From Dirofilaria immitis (taxonomy: Eukaryota; Nematoda; Chromadorea; Rhabditida; Onchocercidae), in NCBI GenBank assembly GCA_024305405.1, contig JAKNDB010000110.1, forward strand, positions 1,612,001-1,676,000: a stretch of DNA of 64,000 nucleotides, given 5' to 3'. Under the pieces are notes generated by a model, which saw nothing but the letters and a program-made list of their open reading frames with translations, was not told the origin of the DNA and did no database searches. The translations under genes and the position numbers were made by a program. Of this stretch, positions 50,520-62,104 are shown piece after piece; position 1 is the stretch's first letter; the number at the start of each line of letters is the position of its first letter.

Positions 50520-50702
50520 TTAAATAATCGAATCATTTTTTTTCTCAATGAGGTGCCTATAGAAAGAATGATTATTTAGGCTTTGGTATGCTTTAGAAGG
50601 GCCTAAAACTTTAACTGATGGATTAGGTGAGATGAATACAGACACAGAAGCATCGGCAGTTTGAAGAGATAGGCTAAATAGAAATAAGCATATGTGGAGC
50701 AT
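50520..50702 (-). CDS. Small secreted peptide candidate
   Basis: 60 codons from ATG 50702 to TAA. The N-terminus has the shape of a signal peptide: hydrophobic core LHICLFLFSLSL, then QTADA as a plausible cleavage site. The remaining part (SVSVFISPNPSVKVLGPSK then AYQSLNNHSF...) is hydrophilic and would be about 40 residues if secreted. No cysteines beyond the signal region and no family recognised. A 10-bp inverted repeat overlaps the start codon. It could be a short secreted protein or chance. Confidence 0.3.
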   Translation of the reverse strand: MLHICLFLFSLSLQTADASVSVFISPNPSVKVLGPSKAYQSLNNHSFYRHLIEKKNDSII

Positions 50703-50709
50703 ATGCTTA
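50685..50709. repeat. 10-bp perfect inverted repeat
   Basis: taagcatatg / catatgctta separated by tggag, seen directly. Confidence 0.9.
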
Positions 50710-50759
50710 ATACGCAATCAACCAGTGCTTTGGGCCTCTTAGCTAAGCCTTAGTTGTCC

Positions 50760-53200
50760 GGCCCGCCTTCTGTTTTAATACTAAAGATATTGAGTTCCCT
50801 CCGCTTTTAATTGACAATAAATTAGTAAGCACACATCACTCGATTTGATCAGCATTATCAATTATCATCATTTTTCAGTAGCTACAAAGATCTAGTCCAA
50901 AAAAATGATATTCAGCTAAGTAAAGATTGGATTTATTCTCGTCATCATCAGAATTCATCACAAACTATATTCAGTTCCACAGATTTTTAAAAGAAAAAAA
51001 GCAATTTCTACTTGCAACATATTTTTTCTGCTTTCAACTCATTCATTTTTTTTGTCTCAAATGTGGCAAAATAAAGTCAATCTCATTTACCAGAGAACCA
51101 GATAAATGTCCCAATTTTTGTTATTGAAAAAGGAAGCTTTTTTAAATTGGCTCCTAATTTTTTTGAATGGCCAACATTGGAAGTTATTCTTTTGTTCGCC
51201 TCAACTTGTACATACTTCTTTTTGAAATGGAAGAAATTTTATCAATGAACAAATGGACAAATTGAAAAATGCTCTTTTCTTTGAACAAATTTCCTAGTTG
51301 AATTTTCAAAATTTTTTTTTCTTCAACGCAAGACGAAACTTAAATTTGAATACAACATATGAAAATTTATTAATGATTTTAATATTGCTGTATAAAATTT
51401 GAGAGAGAATTTGCAAATTCATTTGCTAGGAAATGTTTGAACTTCTTGGTACAAAATTTCTGTATCTTGTTTATACGTAACTACAGAAAGTAAAGAAATT
51501 TTCAAAGTTCAAATTGGATGCAATAAACAACAACATTGTTTCCTGAAAAACTTAGTCTTTATGATAAGAATGACTTTTCTTTCTATTTCAAATTAATATA
51601 AAAATATCAATGCCAGTAAGCTTTGCAAAGGGAAGTTCTAGAATTATTACTTAAGAAATTGTTCCGATCGGATTTCCAGTTTAATATTTTTATTACACCT
51701 CTCTCTTTTTTATGCTAAGCAGAAAATTTCAATTAATGCCTATTTTTGAACTTTTCGCAGCAATCCGTGGAATTGTGAATATTCAACATTCAACCAACAC
51801 TGAATTCGTATATCCGTTTTATATTGACAGAACTTGACGTTTTAAATCACTTTTCTCGAGATAAAAAAGCCAGAGGAAATGCATTTTTATGATAAAGATT
51901 TTGCTGATAAAAGTTGTGTCTTTCTTTTCTTCCTCGTTTTTTTTTCTTTTTTAAAAGATAATGAACAAAATACTTATTAAATATAATTGTTAAATGGAGT
52001 AATTTGAATACTTTTCATGCTTGCTATTCATTGGCATTCCTATAGCATCAAATAATAATTTTAAAAACTTAAGGAAAAAAGTAAGAATTTTAGCAAAGGC
52101 ATGTATTCATTGCCAAAATTGTTACATTTATTACCACAAAAGAGCATTGCTTTAGTTGTCATTTTAGGGTTACAGTTTTAAAACATAGCTTTTTTTCCAG
52201 TCGAGAAATAGGTATTCTGGACTAGTTTCCTAATGAATATTTTAAAGTTGCGTGCTATTGAGAAGTTAAGCTGGAAAGAAAATGAAATTCTAATTTTTAA
52301 TAAATAGGATGAAAATTTTAAGAGGGAGCAAGTTGAAATATGTCGTATGTGTATAAAAATGAATATTTTGAGTTTTAAAGATTGATGCGCGATGAATATT
52401 TGGAAATTATTTTGTTCTACCTGTATAAGATCTTTTTGAGGACGAAGTCTTTAAAACATAAATTTTGTTCGTCTTTGTTCATTTTTCATTTATAATGTAT
52501 TGGCTGATACTTTTGGTTACTTATGAATTTGTCACTTTTTGGTCCTCATTTTTTAGTTTGCTTGTTTTAACAGAATACACAATGACATGAAGTACAGTTA
52601 TTTTTTACAAAGACAGATGATGAAGCAGTAGAATTTCAAAATTAACTAAAACTTCAGCAATTTAAAATTTTTTTATTATTAATAGATCACTTGGTGTTCT
52701 GATAATTTATTATATTTAAGGCACGTATAAAGTTGTTAATTCAAATTTGATGAAGTTTTATCTTATAGAATATGCTATCTATTCAAAATTAACATAAAAT
52801 ATTAAAGATATTCTCAATTTGTTCCTCAAATTTCTTTAGCATTCCTATTGGAATTCCAGCCAATTTTTGCAATAGCAGTAAGGGTATTTAATTTGTACGT
52901 TGAAATACTGATTTTTATAATAATATCATGAAAGATTCTAAATAATAATATGCAAAGTAAGAAAGTCTGAATTTTCGCTCTAAAATTGCTTGGATTGAAT
53001 GTGAAGTTGATTCATTGCTTTCATTCTAATTTCCGTCTTCTTCCGTAGAATCGATCATCATATTCATGAAAGTTATCTAAAAACATTGAAATGAAATTTG
53101 CATAGGTAGTTGAGTTAGTTGATGTATGTAAGATGTGGTAGAGCCACCGTAGTATTGTTACATTTCTGAATTGAGGCGGTAGACGACTATAATATATAAC
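50760..53200. other. AT-rich intergenic stretch
   Basis: No gene recognised. The frame at 50927-51127 has no protein features. Confidence 0.5.
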
Positions 53201-53315
53201 GGCCGAAACGGGTCCGTTGTCAAATCGTTGTGCCTCATTACACTTGATTTATTCGCTGTCAATTACTCGACGCAATAAATTGTGGCCCTTAGCTGTCTTC
53301 CAAGGAAGCATGCTT

Positions 53316-53348
<33 letters not shown>

Positions 53349-53349
53349 G

Positions 53350-53414
<65 letters not shown>

Positions 53415-53442
53415 GTCATCATCATCATCATCATCATCATCG
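53316..53442. repeat. (ATC)n long trinucleotide repeat
   Basis: About 42 units of atc/cat with two or three cgt interruptions. Open frames through it (poly-Asp, poly-His, poly-Ile, poly-Met) are products of the repeat, not genes. Confidence 0.97.
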
Positions 53443-56400
53443 AAATCAACACCATCGTTATTCTTCACCAAAAATATTTCATACTGTAACCGATTCCAAT
53501 ATTTTATTCCATCTTTTTGCTTTTATTTCTTTCGTTTGTTAATAAATAATTTCATTTAACGATTGATAACGAAATTATTTGGGCATAAATTTTTGTTTTT
53601 ACGAATAAATCTGTTTTTTTCCTTTTTTTGGTTTTCTTTTTCATTTTTTTCGAAAAAAAACGCTTAATAGTTTAAATTATTTACGAAAATTTATTTCTTG
53701 AATGGATCTATATAATGAAATATCTAAAATTTTAAAATTTTCAATGCTTAATTGCTAGCCTTATCTTGAAGTTTAAGTTATCATTTGTTTATCAACCAAC
53801 TATTTAATTGCTGAGATATTTTTATAAGACAATTAATTGATAATATTGGGTTTATTTGACAACTAATCTACTCTACGGAATGGTATTCTACTATGGCTTT
53901 TTCAAGAACACTGTCAAAATAGAGTTAATCTTTAAATCCTAACTATTGAAAAAGGATTTCAGATGTTTTGTTTTTATTTTTTAGACCAAATCATTAAAAA
54001 GAAAAGAGAAATTGCTTAAAGAATGAGTAATATAACTCCTTAATGTTGAATTAAAACAATTGAATTATTTGAGTATTCATCAGTTCAAAGAACCGAATGA
54101 TTCTTACAGCGAACAAAAATGGCTAATTGATGAAACAGAAATTTGGTCTAGAAATAAATAGTTATTGCTATTTTGAACTAATGAACGGGTGTTGATTAAT
54201 TAGTAATAAGATTAATTTGCGTGTTTATAAGGAGGCATATGACATTGTCATTTCAAGTCTTCAATATCTTTCGTTTATTTAAACTACTTCGTAAGTTTGG
54301 CTGTAAATTGTTGATGTAAAGGGAAAACGATCAAGGGAAGGGATAGTGATGTTTGGGAGAATGAGGTGGGCAAAAGAGGGAAAGATCAAATGATGACGTT
54401 TCGCACAGTGGTGAGTGGCCTATGATATTACAGATCGTAAATCGCGATTAAGCGATAGGTCGTTGTACCTTTGCAAGATGCAATTTTATGGCCCTCGCTG
54501 CAAAACTATTAAAATTTGATTGTACCGAATTCAACAATCCACCAATCCGTAAAGACGTTATTTTTTCAGAAATTATTAAGACTTCTTTACAAGAAATGCA
54601 GCACCGCTTATTCCTTTACCACTTATGGAACAATTTTTTCACTGTTGTTCATTTTCTATCATCTTATTGAATCCCCTTCCTTCTCTTTCACCTATCTTTT
54701 AGCAATATCCTGTCATTATGACTGGAATCATATGTTTTTTTTAATTGCATTACTTTACATTTCATAAGTCAAACAATATTTTTGCGCCTCCCTCTCTCAC
54801 CTGTTCTACTCCTTTATAGAGCCATTTTCTGGTTCATAGGTGCTTCTATTAATGACATATTACAAGCTGTTTATTGGTAGGTAACTTTACCCACTTCATC
54901 CCGTTTTTACCTTTTTTTTCTGCTTCGATTCTCACTTCCTCAATCCTTCTATTCTTCTTTCACTTTTCTCTCCTTCCTCATATTTAAAAATGCTATATTT
55001 TATCTTTACATTACATTCAAATTATAATGTCAGTGATTCATATGTTTATTCTTAAATTTAAATTAATTGATCGAAGTTAAATCGTTTAATTTAATTTAGC
55101 GTATTGTCATCAATTGTTACACTAACTGTGAGATGGGTTTTACTAGCTATCGGCAAAACCTTGATGCTTTCACTTTTAATTAGTAAATTTATTAAACTGC
55201 GAGAACTGTCTGTAAATTCAAAAATCGTAAATTGCACTGATAATTACATGCCAAACATAATTGGGCATGAGCCCTCGAGCTAGTAGACTTCAGTCAAAGT
55301 TTTCAGTTTAAGTTGATGATTCGAACTACTTGATTTAATTTTACCACAGTTTTATAGATTTTCTTGCAGTTTACAAGAAAATAGTCTATTCGTACTTTCT
55401 ATGCTGCTTCTTGACCTTTGCTTGGATCTCATGGACAGGTTATGAATTTCACCTAGCGTAGATCTTTGGAAAACAATTGTTTAGGCAAGAATAAGCTTCA
55501 AATTGCTTTGCTGCTATTGAAAACTTTTTAAATACCTTAAAACAATTTTCTTCTGTTTTTATTTTGAATTCTTCTTGATAATTAGGTGAACTAAATTAAT
55601 AATGCTAGGATGAACGAAAGTGAACTATTGATTATTCCTTGATTTTATTTCAAGGGGTGAGCTTTGCTATCAATTAATCAGCTTTGCAAACATTTAATAA
55701 TTCAACTGATTCGGTCATTACTGAGCGTATTCTTGAATTACATTTCTGTGGATATATATATTCATCTATTTATTTAAATTAAATATCAAGGAATCAATAA
55801 TTTGTAGACATGCATAGATTTCTGAACTAAATAGTTAATGGAAAAATCAAATATCCAACAGATATGTATATATCTTTGCTGAATCCATCTGATTTGTCAT
55901 ATAAATATGAATGCAGCGCTGGCATTCGATGTTCATATATCAAAACGATCTTGTGCAATTAACGCATGATGTATACATATTGTGAAATCGATGAGATAAC
56001 AAGTGTTGATAAGAAATGACATGGTATACTCGCTTCCCTTCCTCTGTACTGATATATCATAAGGCTTCTTCGTCCATTCAATCGGCCATTCCATTTCGAT
56101 ATGGAGCCATTTTACTAGACAACCTTCTTTTTTTCCATATAAATGATTCGATGATCTGTGATGATGATATCCTATCATAAGTTAAGAATAATTGTTACAA
56201 ATTTTGAATTTTCTTAAACTTAATTATTTATTTTTGAAAATAATGATGTTGTTTTAAAATTTTTACTAATGAAATTCTAAATTTGGTTAAATTAAAAAGT
56301 TTCACCAAAAAATTTGAATAGAAACAAGTCTGTTTCTATTAATTCATACTTTTTAAAAGAAAATATGATTAATTAAGATTATATGTTAACAATATGTTAC
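53443..56400. other. Intergenic DNA before the homeobox gene
   Basis: AT-rich with a purine-rich patch near 54310-54420. A minus-strand frame at 55933-56178 (81 codons, with LVKWLHIEMEWPIEWTKKP) is the only protein-like one; it follows an acceptor-like atcacag but has no partner exon. Nothing else recognised. Confidence 0.4.
55933..56155 (-). CDS. Possible exon, unrecognised
   Basis: After an acceptor-like catcatcacag the frame reads SSNHLYGKKEGCLVKWLHIE, then MEWPIEWTKKPYDISVQRKG, then SEYTMSFLINTCYLIDF..., to TGA. Tryptophan-rich and varied in composition, unlike the low-complexity frames nearby. No family recognised; another frame over the same bases is also partly open. Confidence 0.2.
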
Positions 56401-56483
56401 TTCCTTTCAGCTCATTTTTATGATTATCATTTCATTCGCTTGAACACACATTTATGATAAAATGATGAAATTTTTGAGCTATA
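56400..56483 (+). promoter_or_regulatory. Probable spliced-leader acceptor and 5' UTR of the homeobox gene
   Basis: acttcctttcag ends at 56410, 73 bases before the ATG at 56484, with no ATG-initiated long frame between. It fits a trans-splice acceptor, though a conventional upstream exon cannot be excluded. Confidence 0.45.
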
Positions 56484-57393
56484 ATGGAAATAGAAGAAAA
56501 AGATAGGAAAATGCTTAATGATAAATCTTACTGTTCACGTCAACGACAGAAACAAGAAGACGAGGTCACGCAAGAAGAGAAACAAGCCGTTGACAAGATG
56601 ACCCTTCTACATCAGGCATTATCACAAGCTAGCGTTACACGTGCTAAGCGTTGCAAACAGGTATTTTTATTTCATTTTTTTGCTCTTGCTTTTTTTTTAT
56701 CATATTGTTTAGACAATTATCATTAGCTCCAATTACTGATTTTCATTTAAATTAATTATTTTACACAACATTGTTGCTGATTCAATGATATTTGTGCGTG
56801 ATATTTAAGTGTCATTACTTGTAATCCTTTAATGGTTATATGACAGAAATGTGAAGATTTAAAACAGATGTAATTAAATTGTCGAATTACTTTTATGACT
56901 GCTACATTCCTTATACTATAATTCCATTTTTGATGTAATCTATATCAATCGTGATATTTGCTTTTGCGGCAAATTATCTATTGCTTCTACTATTACTGCT
57001 CATTTTCTAACAATTCATCAATTTTTACCTATAAATCTGATAAACTACAAATAATAAGAAAATTACTAGATAAAAGCATTTTAATATCAAGGTAATCGAA
57101 TATCAAAATAATTAAAATAATATAAAAGTTAAGGTGATTACCAATTGTTCCATTTGATAAAATAATCAGCAAACAATTGTTTTTCCTTTTTATCAAATAT
57201 TAATATTTCTTGTCCAAATTATTCGATGTACGAATTATTTTATGAAGCGAATAATTTGGCGATATAATTAAGCGTAGTCAGCCTCATCCTGAACACCTGA
57301 TCTTCAGGAAAGGAGCCAGTTTTATGAGCTGTAATTTGTGGTTGTTGAAGAATTTACTGCATCACGAAGAGAGTAGAGGAAGAAGCGATGTAG

Positions 57394-57426
<33 letters not shown>

Positions 57427-58250
57427 TAGTAGAAATTGTATACTTCATTCTCCTTCAAACCCCGTTTCGCTTTCCTACTTCTACCATTCAGTTATCAGCA
57501 AAACCCATGTCGTACTACTTTCATCTTAACCCATCCTCATCTCAGTTAAAACTTCTATCTATTCGCGGCACACTTTCATATCTTTAAGCTGTTATGTAAA
57601 ATGACTGAAACAGCTTCCAAATATACAATTATCACAGAGATTCCTTCATTTCAAGCTTCCCCAACCCTTACAGTGAGTTATCAGAATTTCCAGGAATACT
57701 CTAAGCTACCAATTATCATTGTCAACAGCATTATCAGTGATAGTTTCGATTGATTTATTGATTGGATATGAATGTTAGATATTTTGAAATTTTATAAGAG
57801 ATAGATATAATAATTACTCGAAATGTCTAATACTTTACAAATACCACTTTTTCTGAAATTTCCTTGATTTATTGAAATTTATGAAGAATCATTTCCAATC
57901 AAATATTTTCATGATTAAATAAATGAAAATTTTCGGTATATATGCATATATATATATATATAAGAGAGAATTTAGAATCCTTTTGAAACGATTAACTATT
58001 CTAAACTATCATTTTATACAATTCACTTAACTGTATGATGCGTTTTTCTTTTTTAAAATGTTTTCAAATATATTCCAAATATAACGGAAAAGAATTGTTA
58101 AATTTCCATTAAAAATTTTCAAAATTTATTGATAAATTTATTAACGATGATAATTAGAACAAAAATAGCCTAATGAATTGATCTAAGGCAGCAGAATAAT
58201 ATTCTATATAATATTCTTTTTCTTCATTTCTCTCTGTTCTTTTCTCCCTC

Positions 58251-58284
<34 letters not shown>

Positions 58285-61200
58285 GTCTTTCCTAGTTTTT
58301 ATTTGCCATTATTATGTTGTTGTTATCATAACATTTATGCTAAACCGGTTTTAAATAAGTAATAATTTATTCGACATGAAGGATTGCGAATGATGCTATA
58401 TTAGGATGAATACATCAAACGAAAGAATGGATTTCGAGACATAAAGACATAAGAAAGAAGGAAATGAGAAAAGAACGAGAAGATGGGAAAAGGAAAAAAT
58501 GAAACTCTGAAGCTTTGATATTTTAATTTCATTATTTTAACATTTAAAGGTACAAATTTCATCAGTTTATTGTGTTTACCAATAATTGAAATAGAATGAT
58601 TAAGAAATCAATTCAAAAGTTTCTGTTTATTTCAGCAACGATTAGCGTTGTCCGAAATGAAGAAATGTGATAAAAACAAACAATTATATACCGAAAATCA
58701 TTTTTTACAGTTCGTCTCATTTATTTGTTTAAATTTATTTGCTTAAAATTAAATGTAGATTTGCAAAAATAAAGTGGAAAAAATCTTTTTTGGAAAGTTT
58801 TAAATCAATCTTTTAATCGAAATTCTTTGTCATGTATGAAATGTTTATTCAAAGTTTCGCAGAATGATTTGAAAGCTTATCTTTTCTTATTGAGAAGTTT
58901 CCTGCAATTTTTTGATTTCAAGTGTAAATTTTTATGAAAAAGAAGCAGTTAATGAATTAAAAATAGTCCTAGCAAATGTTAGACTTCCAAAATTCTCATT
59001 GTAATATAATTCGATTTCCTAAAAGATAAGGTTTATTTTCTATATGATAAATCGAATATTAGGATTATGATTATTTGTGATCGATTATTTTGATTTTTGT
59101 ACATGATAATTGGATTACAGTTTAGCAATATAACCGAAAATATCCGAGAAGTCTCATGCAACCTTCTGATAATTTTCAAATATAGATCATTGAATAATTT
59201 TCTAACTTTAAGGAAAATCGTTTCGAAGTTTCGGTAATTCCTTCTGCGATATTCTTAAATGAAGAACAAAAAATCGATCGATTGTCTATTTTATAACATT
59301 GTGTGTTTTATAACAATTTCTTGAATTTTTTCATTTGCAGATCAAATAGTCAATCACAAGAAACATTTCACGAAACTACTGAATTTATGGAGGCATGTTC
59401 ATCGGCAATCAAAAATCACAAATTATTTCCCATTGTTGAAGTTAGCTTTTTTAAATTTTAAATAGTTTGGAATTTTTGAATAATAATAATGATGAGAAAT
59501 GAGTATTAATGAATTTCACCATATGCTTCTGGTTGTTTTAGCTAATGTCGAAAAAATGTGAAGTAGCGACACAGAATCTCTCGGAAGCGTCATTTACTAT
59601 GGATGACGTTTTTCAGGTAATTCTTGTTGGATATCATCAAAATTCAAGTGAATTTCTCATCAAGTTTTGATAATCAATCAAGTTATTTAATTAAAAATAC
59701 AATGTAGTAGTAGGATTACACGTTAAATTCATCTGCACTTTTCCAATGAACTGTTTTATGATATTGTTTTATGACCCTAACAATTCGTATTTGTTCTAAT
59801 CGTCCCTTGGTTTGTATAATATTGCATAATGTAAATTAAAATTAGAAAATGTCTAAAGCAATCCATTTGGCTGAATCTAGAATATGCAAAGCTATGTCAT
59901 TCGTTCTAGAATTTATTCATTTTGCAGCAGCTGGCGGAAATGACGTCTAATGGTGATGAATCACTGGGTAACAGTGAACTTGATGTATTTTTAATTAATT
60001 CTATAATCATGCTTCGTTTACACTTATTGGAACTGGAAAAAGTTGCTGAATTATGTGATGATTTCAAAACAAAATATTTGCGTAAATTATTATTTATCTG
60101 AATATAACTATATCAAGGCAATATTAATTTAAGAAAAATATAGCAAATGGTTGATTATGAAAGTTTTAAACTTCTAATTGTTTAATAATAAGCAATGGTT
60201 AAAGATACTGAAATTATTCAATATACTCAGTTATTAATTTCGCCCAGTTATTTTAAAATTTTTGCAAATGGTTTAAAAACTCTTATAATTTTGCATTAAT
60301 TTTTTTATCCAAATTACGAAGCTTGAATTTCAAATTATATATGAATTTTGAAGGCAATTATATTATGCCATCCGTGTGATAACCGCGTATTTCAGAAACG
60401 CTAAGGAAGAAAATGACTCAAGAATCCATGATTGGATGTAATGGTGATAGCGACGACGACTTATGCAATTCGTCTCCAGAACTGTTAGAACAGGTTAATT
60501 TTACAGCACTAACATAAACTTCACTATAAATATTTCCTTTAAGAATGTCAGAAAAATTTAATCTTCAAAAATCTGAAAAATGGTATCAGTGATTTTGTAA
60601 ACAGTAAATGACCAAGTTTTTAAGATAGTTTTAGATGATTCGTAGCAAAAATTTGCTCGATTTATGTTTATCATTATTCAGTCATGTAATTTTAGTCGAA
60701 AAATCGAACAGGGAAGGAAACGATTGCAATGATGTCTACATCAAAGGGAATGGTAAATATTTGAAAATTTTTATCTTTTAAAGTTTTTTTGCCACCAATA
60801 AAGTTTTAATAAATTTGAAATGTTTATTTTCTTAGCTTTCGATACCACTTTGGAATGCAGTCACTTCACATTCATCATCAGTTCACACTTCGTTATCACA
60901 ACCAAGAATTTCGGAATCTTCCGGCATTCACATTCCAGAGGTTCAATTCATAAATAGCTTCGCTTTGGCTGATCGAAATTACTGAAATTTTTTCACTTAT
61001 TTTTCCTTCCTTTTTTTCTAGAAAACTGATGCGCAAGAATCAGTTGAAGACGATAGTTCTGATCCAAAGCGAAAAGCTCAGTTGCCAACAAAAGCTGTTG
61101 AATTGCTCAAAACTTGGCTGTTTTTGCATTCATCCGTAAGAATTTACTTTTTAAATAAAACCGTACAGAGTGAAATAGGTAAAAAATCAGAATTATTAAT

Positions 61201-62104
61201 GCAGCATTTTGTTATCCTTGTCTTTGTTGCTTGTGATTAACTGACATTCACCAGATAATTCTAATGTAAATTGCAATCCGGAAGGAAATATTGATATATC
61301 GACTCATTTTGCAGCATCCATATCCGAGTGAAAAAGAAAAAGCAATACTATCACGAGAAACCGGCTTACAAATGGTTCAAATCAACAACTGGTAAATTTC
61401 GAAGCAGAATGTTCGTTTCATAAAATGCACAATCTAATTCAAATCCTTAAGAGCATGTAAACCAGTATTTCGTCCTTAAGGATTTTTCTAATAATTTTGC
61501 ATGTTATTTAATGAATAAAACTCTTCATCATTACAGGTTTATCAATGCTCGTCGCAGAATTTTAGTGCAATCAAAAGAAACCCCTGATGTAGATTTAATT
61601 CAAAAACCGAACTCTAGTATTGATTGCGCTCTCATTCCAAAAAGGATACGTAGGTTAGTTGTCAATTTTTGCAAAATTTTTCAGTTCTAAACATTTATTC
61701 TGAATTAACGATTTTCGATCTTTAATCTAAAAGTAATGTTGTTGGTCTTCGTTTCCAAGTTGAAAAAATAATATAATATCAATGATAGTCAGAATGTATC
61801 CTTGACATATGAATCCTTCACATTCCATCTCTTCTCTCCCTAAGTTGAATTAATATTGTCTTCAAAATGGGCTAATTGAATATTTGATTGTCTCGTGAAA
61901 TATAGGTCATATCAAGCCAATTACTAAAGTAAATTCTAAGGGACAAGAATATATACGGTTTCAAATTCGTTGATTTATTTTATCCAATTTATAATTGTTT
62001 TGCCTATTGCCTAAACCCCAAAACCTAAAAATGGCTTTTTATTTGCTAAACACATACGTAATTTTTCAGAACGTAACAATCAAGAAATTCAGAATGAAAT
62101 TTGA
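56484..62104 (+). CDS. psa-3: TALE homeobox protein, MEIS/PREP class (psa-3-like)
   Basis: Homeodomain transcription factor; MEIS/PREP proteins bind DNA with PBC-class (Exd/Pbx, ceh-20) partners, contacted through the N-terminal MEIS domain. Exons: 56484-56660, 58636-58709, 59341-59440, 59542-59616, 59928-60081, 60396-60493, 60696-60752, 60836-60940, 61022-61135, 61315-61391, 61537-61649 (or 61653), 62070-62104. All phases join with no correction, giving about 392 residues. The MEIS domain (about 108-193) shows HKLFPIVELMSKKCEVAT and MLRLHLLELEKVAELCDDF. The homeodomain (about 296-358) has the TALE loop HPYPSEKEK and NNWFINARRRIL. A Ser/Thr-rich linker separates them. Its homeodomain diverges from MEIS/Hth (unc-62), so the C. 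elegans match is probably psa-3; this is inference. The last splice has two options: donor 61650 (gtaggt) gives a tail ending NNQEIQNEI; donor 61654 (gttagt) stops almost at once. Confidence 0.92.
57309..57437 (+). other. Possible alternative first exon of the homeobox gene
   Basis: Inside intron 1. An acceptor-like tgatcttcag ends at 57308; ATG 57324 opens a frame reading MSCNLWLLKNLLHHEESRGR then SDVA, a run of about ten Ser from a cat repeat, and LVEI, up to gtatac at 57438. It ends in phase 0, matching exon 2 (58636), so it could replace the first exon. Inference only. Confidence 0.3.
57394..57426. repeat. (CAT)n repeat
   Basis: Eleven atc/cat units, in intron 1 of the homeobox gene; encodes poly-Ser if the alternative exon is real. 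Confidence 0.92.
57946..57962. repeat. (TA)n repeat
   Basis: Short TA repeat in intron 1 of the homeobox gene. Confidence 0.85.
58249..58284. repeat. (CT)n repeat
   Basis: CT dinucleotide tract in intron 1 of the homeobox gene. Confidence 0.92.
59341..60081 (+). other. psa-3: MEIS N-terminal (PBC-interaction) domain exons
   Basis: Exons 59341-59440, 59542-59616 and 59928-60081 encode SSAIKNHKLFPIVE, LMSKKCEVATQNLSEAS and SELDVFLINSIIMLRLHLLE, then LEKVAELCDDFKTKYL. These match the two conserved halves of the MEIS/PREP N-terminal domain. The acceptor of the third exon is a tandem cag-cag (59925-59930), so an optional Gln is possible. Confidence 0.92.
61022..61653 (+). other. psa-3: TALE homeodomain exons
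   Basis: Three exons (61022-61135, 61315-61391, 61537 onward) encode KRKAQLPTKAVELLKTWLFL, HSSHPYPSEKEKAILSRETG, LQMVQINNWFINARRRILV. The three-residue TALE extension between helices 1 and 2 and isoleucine at homeodomain position 50 in WFIN are visible. An intron splits the domain at HSS/HPYP and another splits the Trp codon of WFIN. Confidence 0.96.

Noticed and set aside
53217..53542. Long open frames encoding poly-Asp, poly-His, poly-Ile and poly-Met
   Set aside because: All are produced by the ATC trinucleotide repeat on both strands; they have no independent protein sequence.
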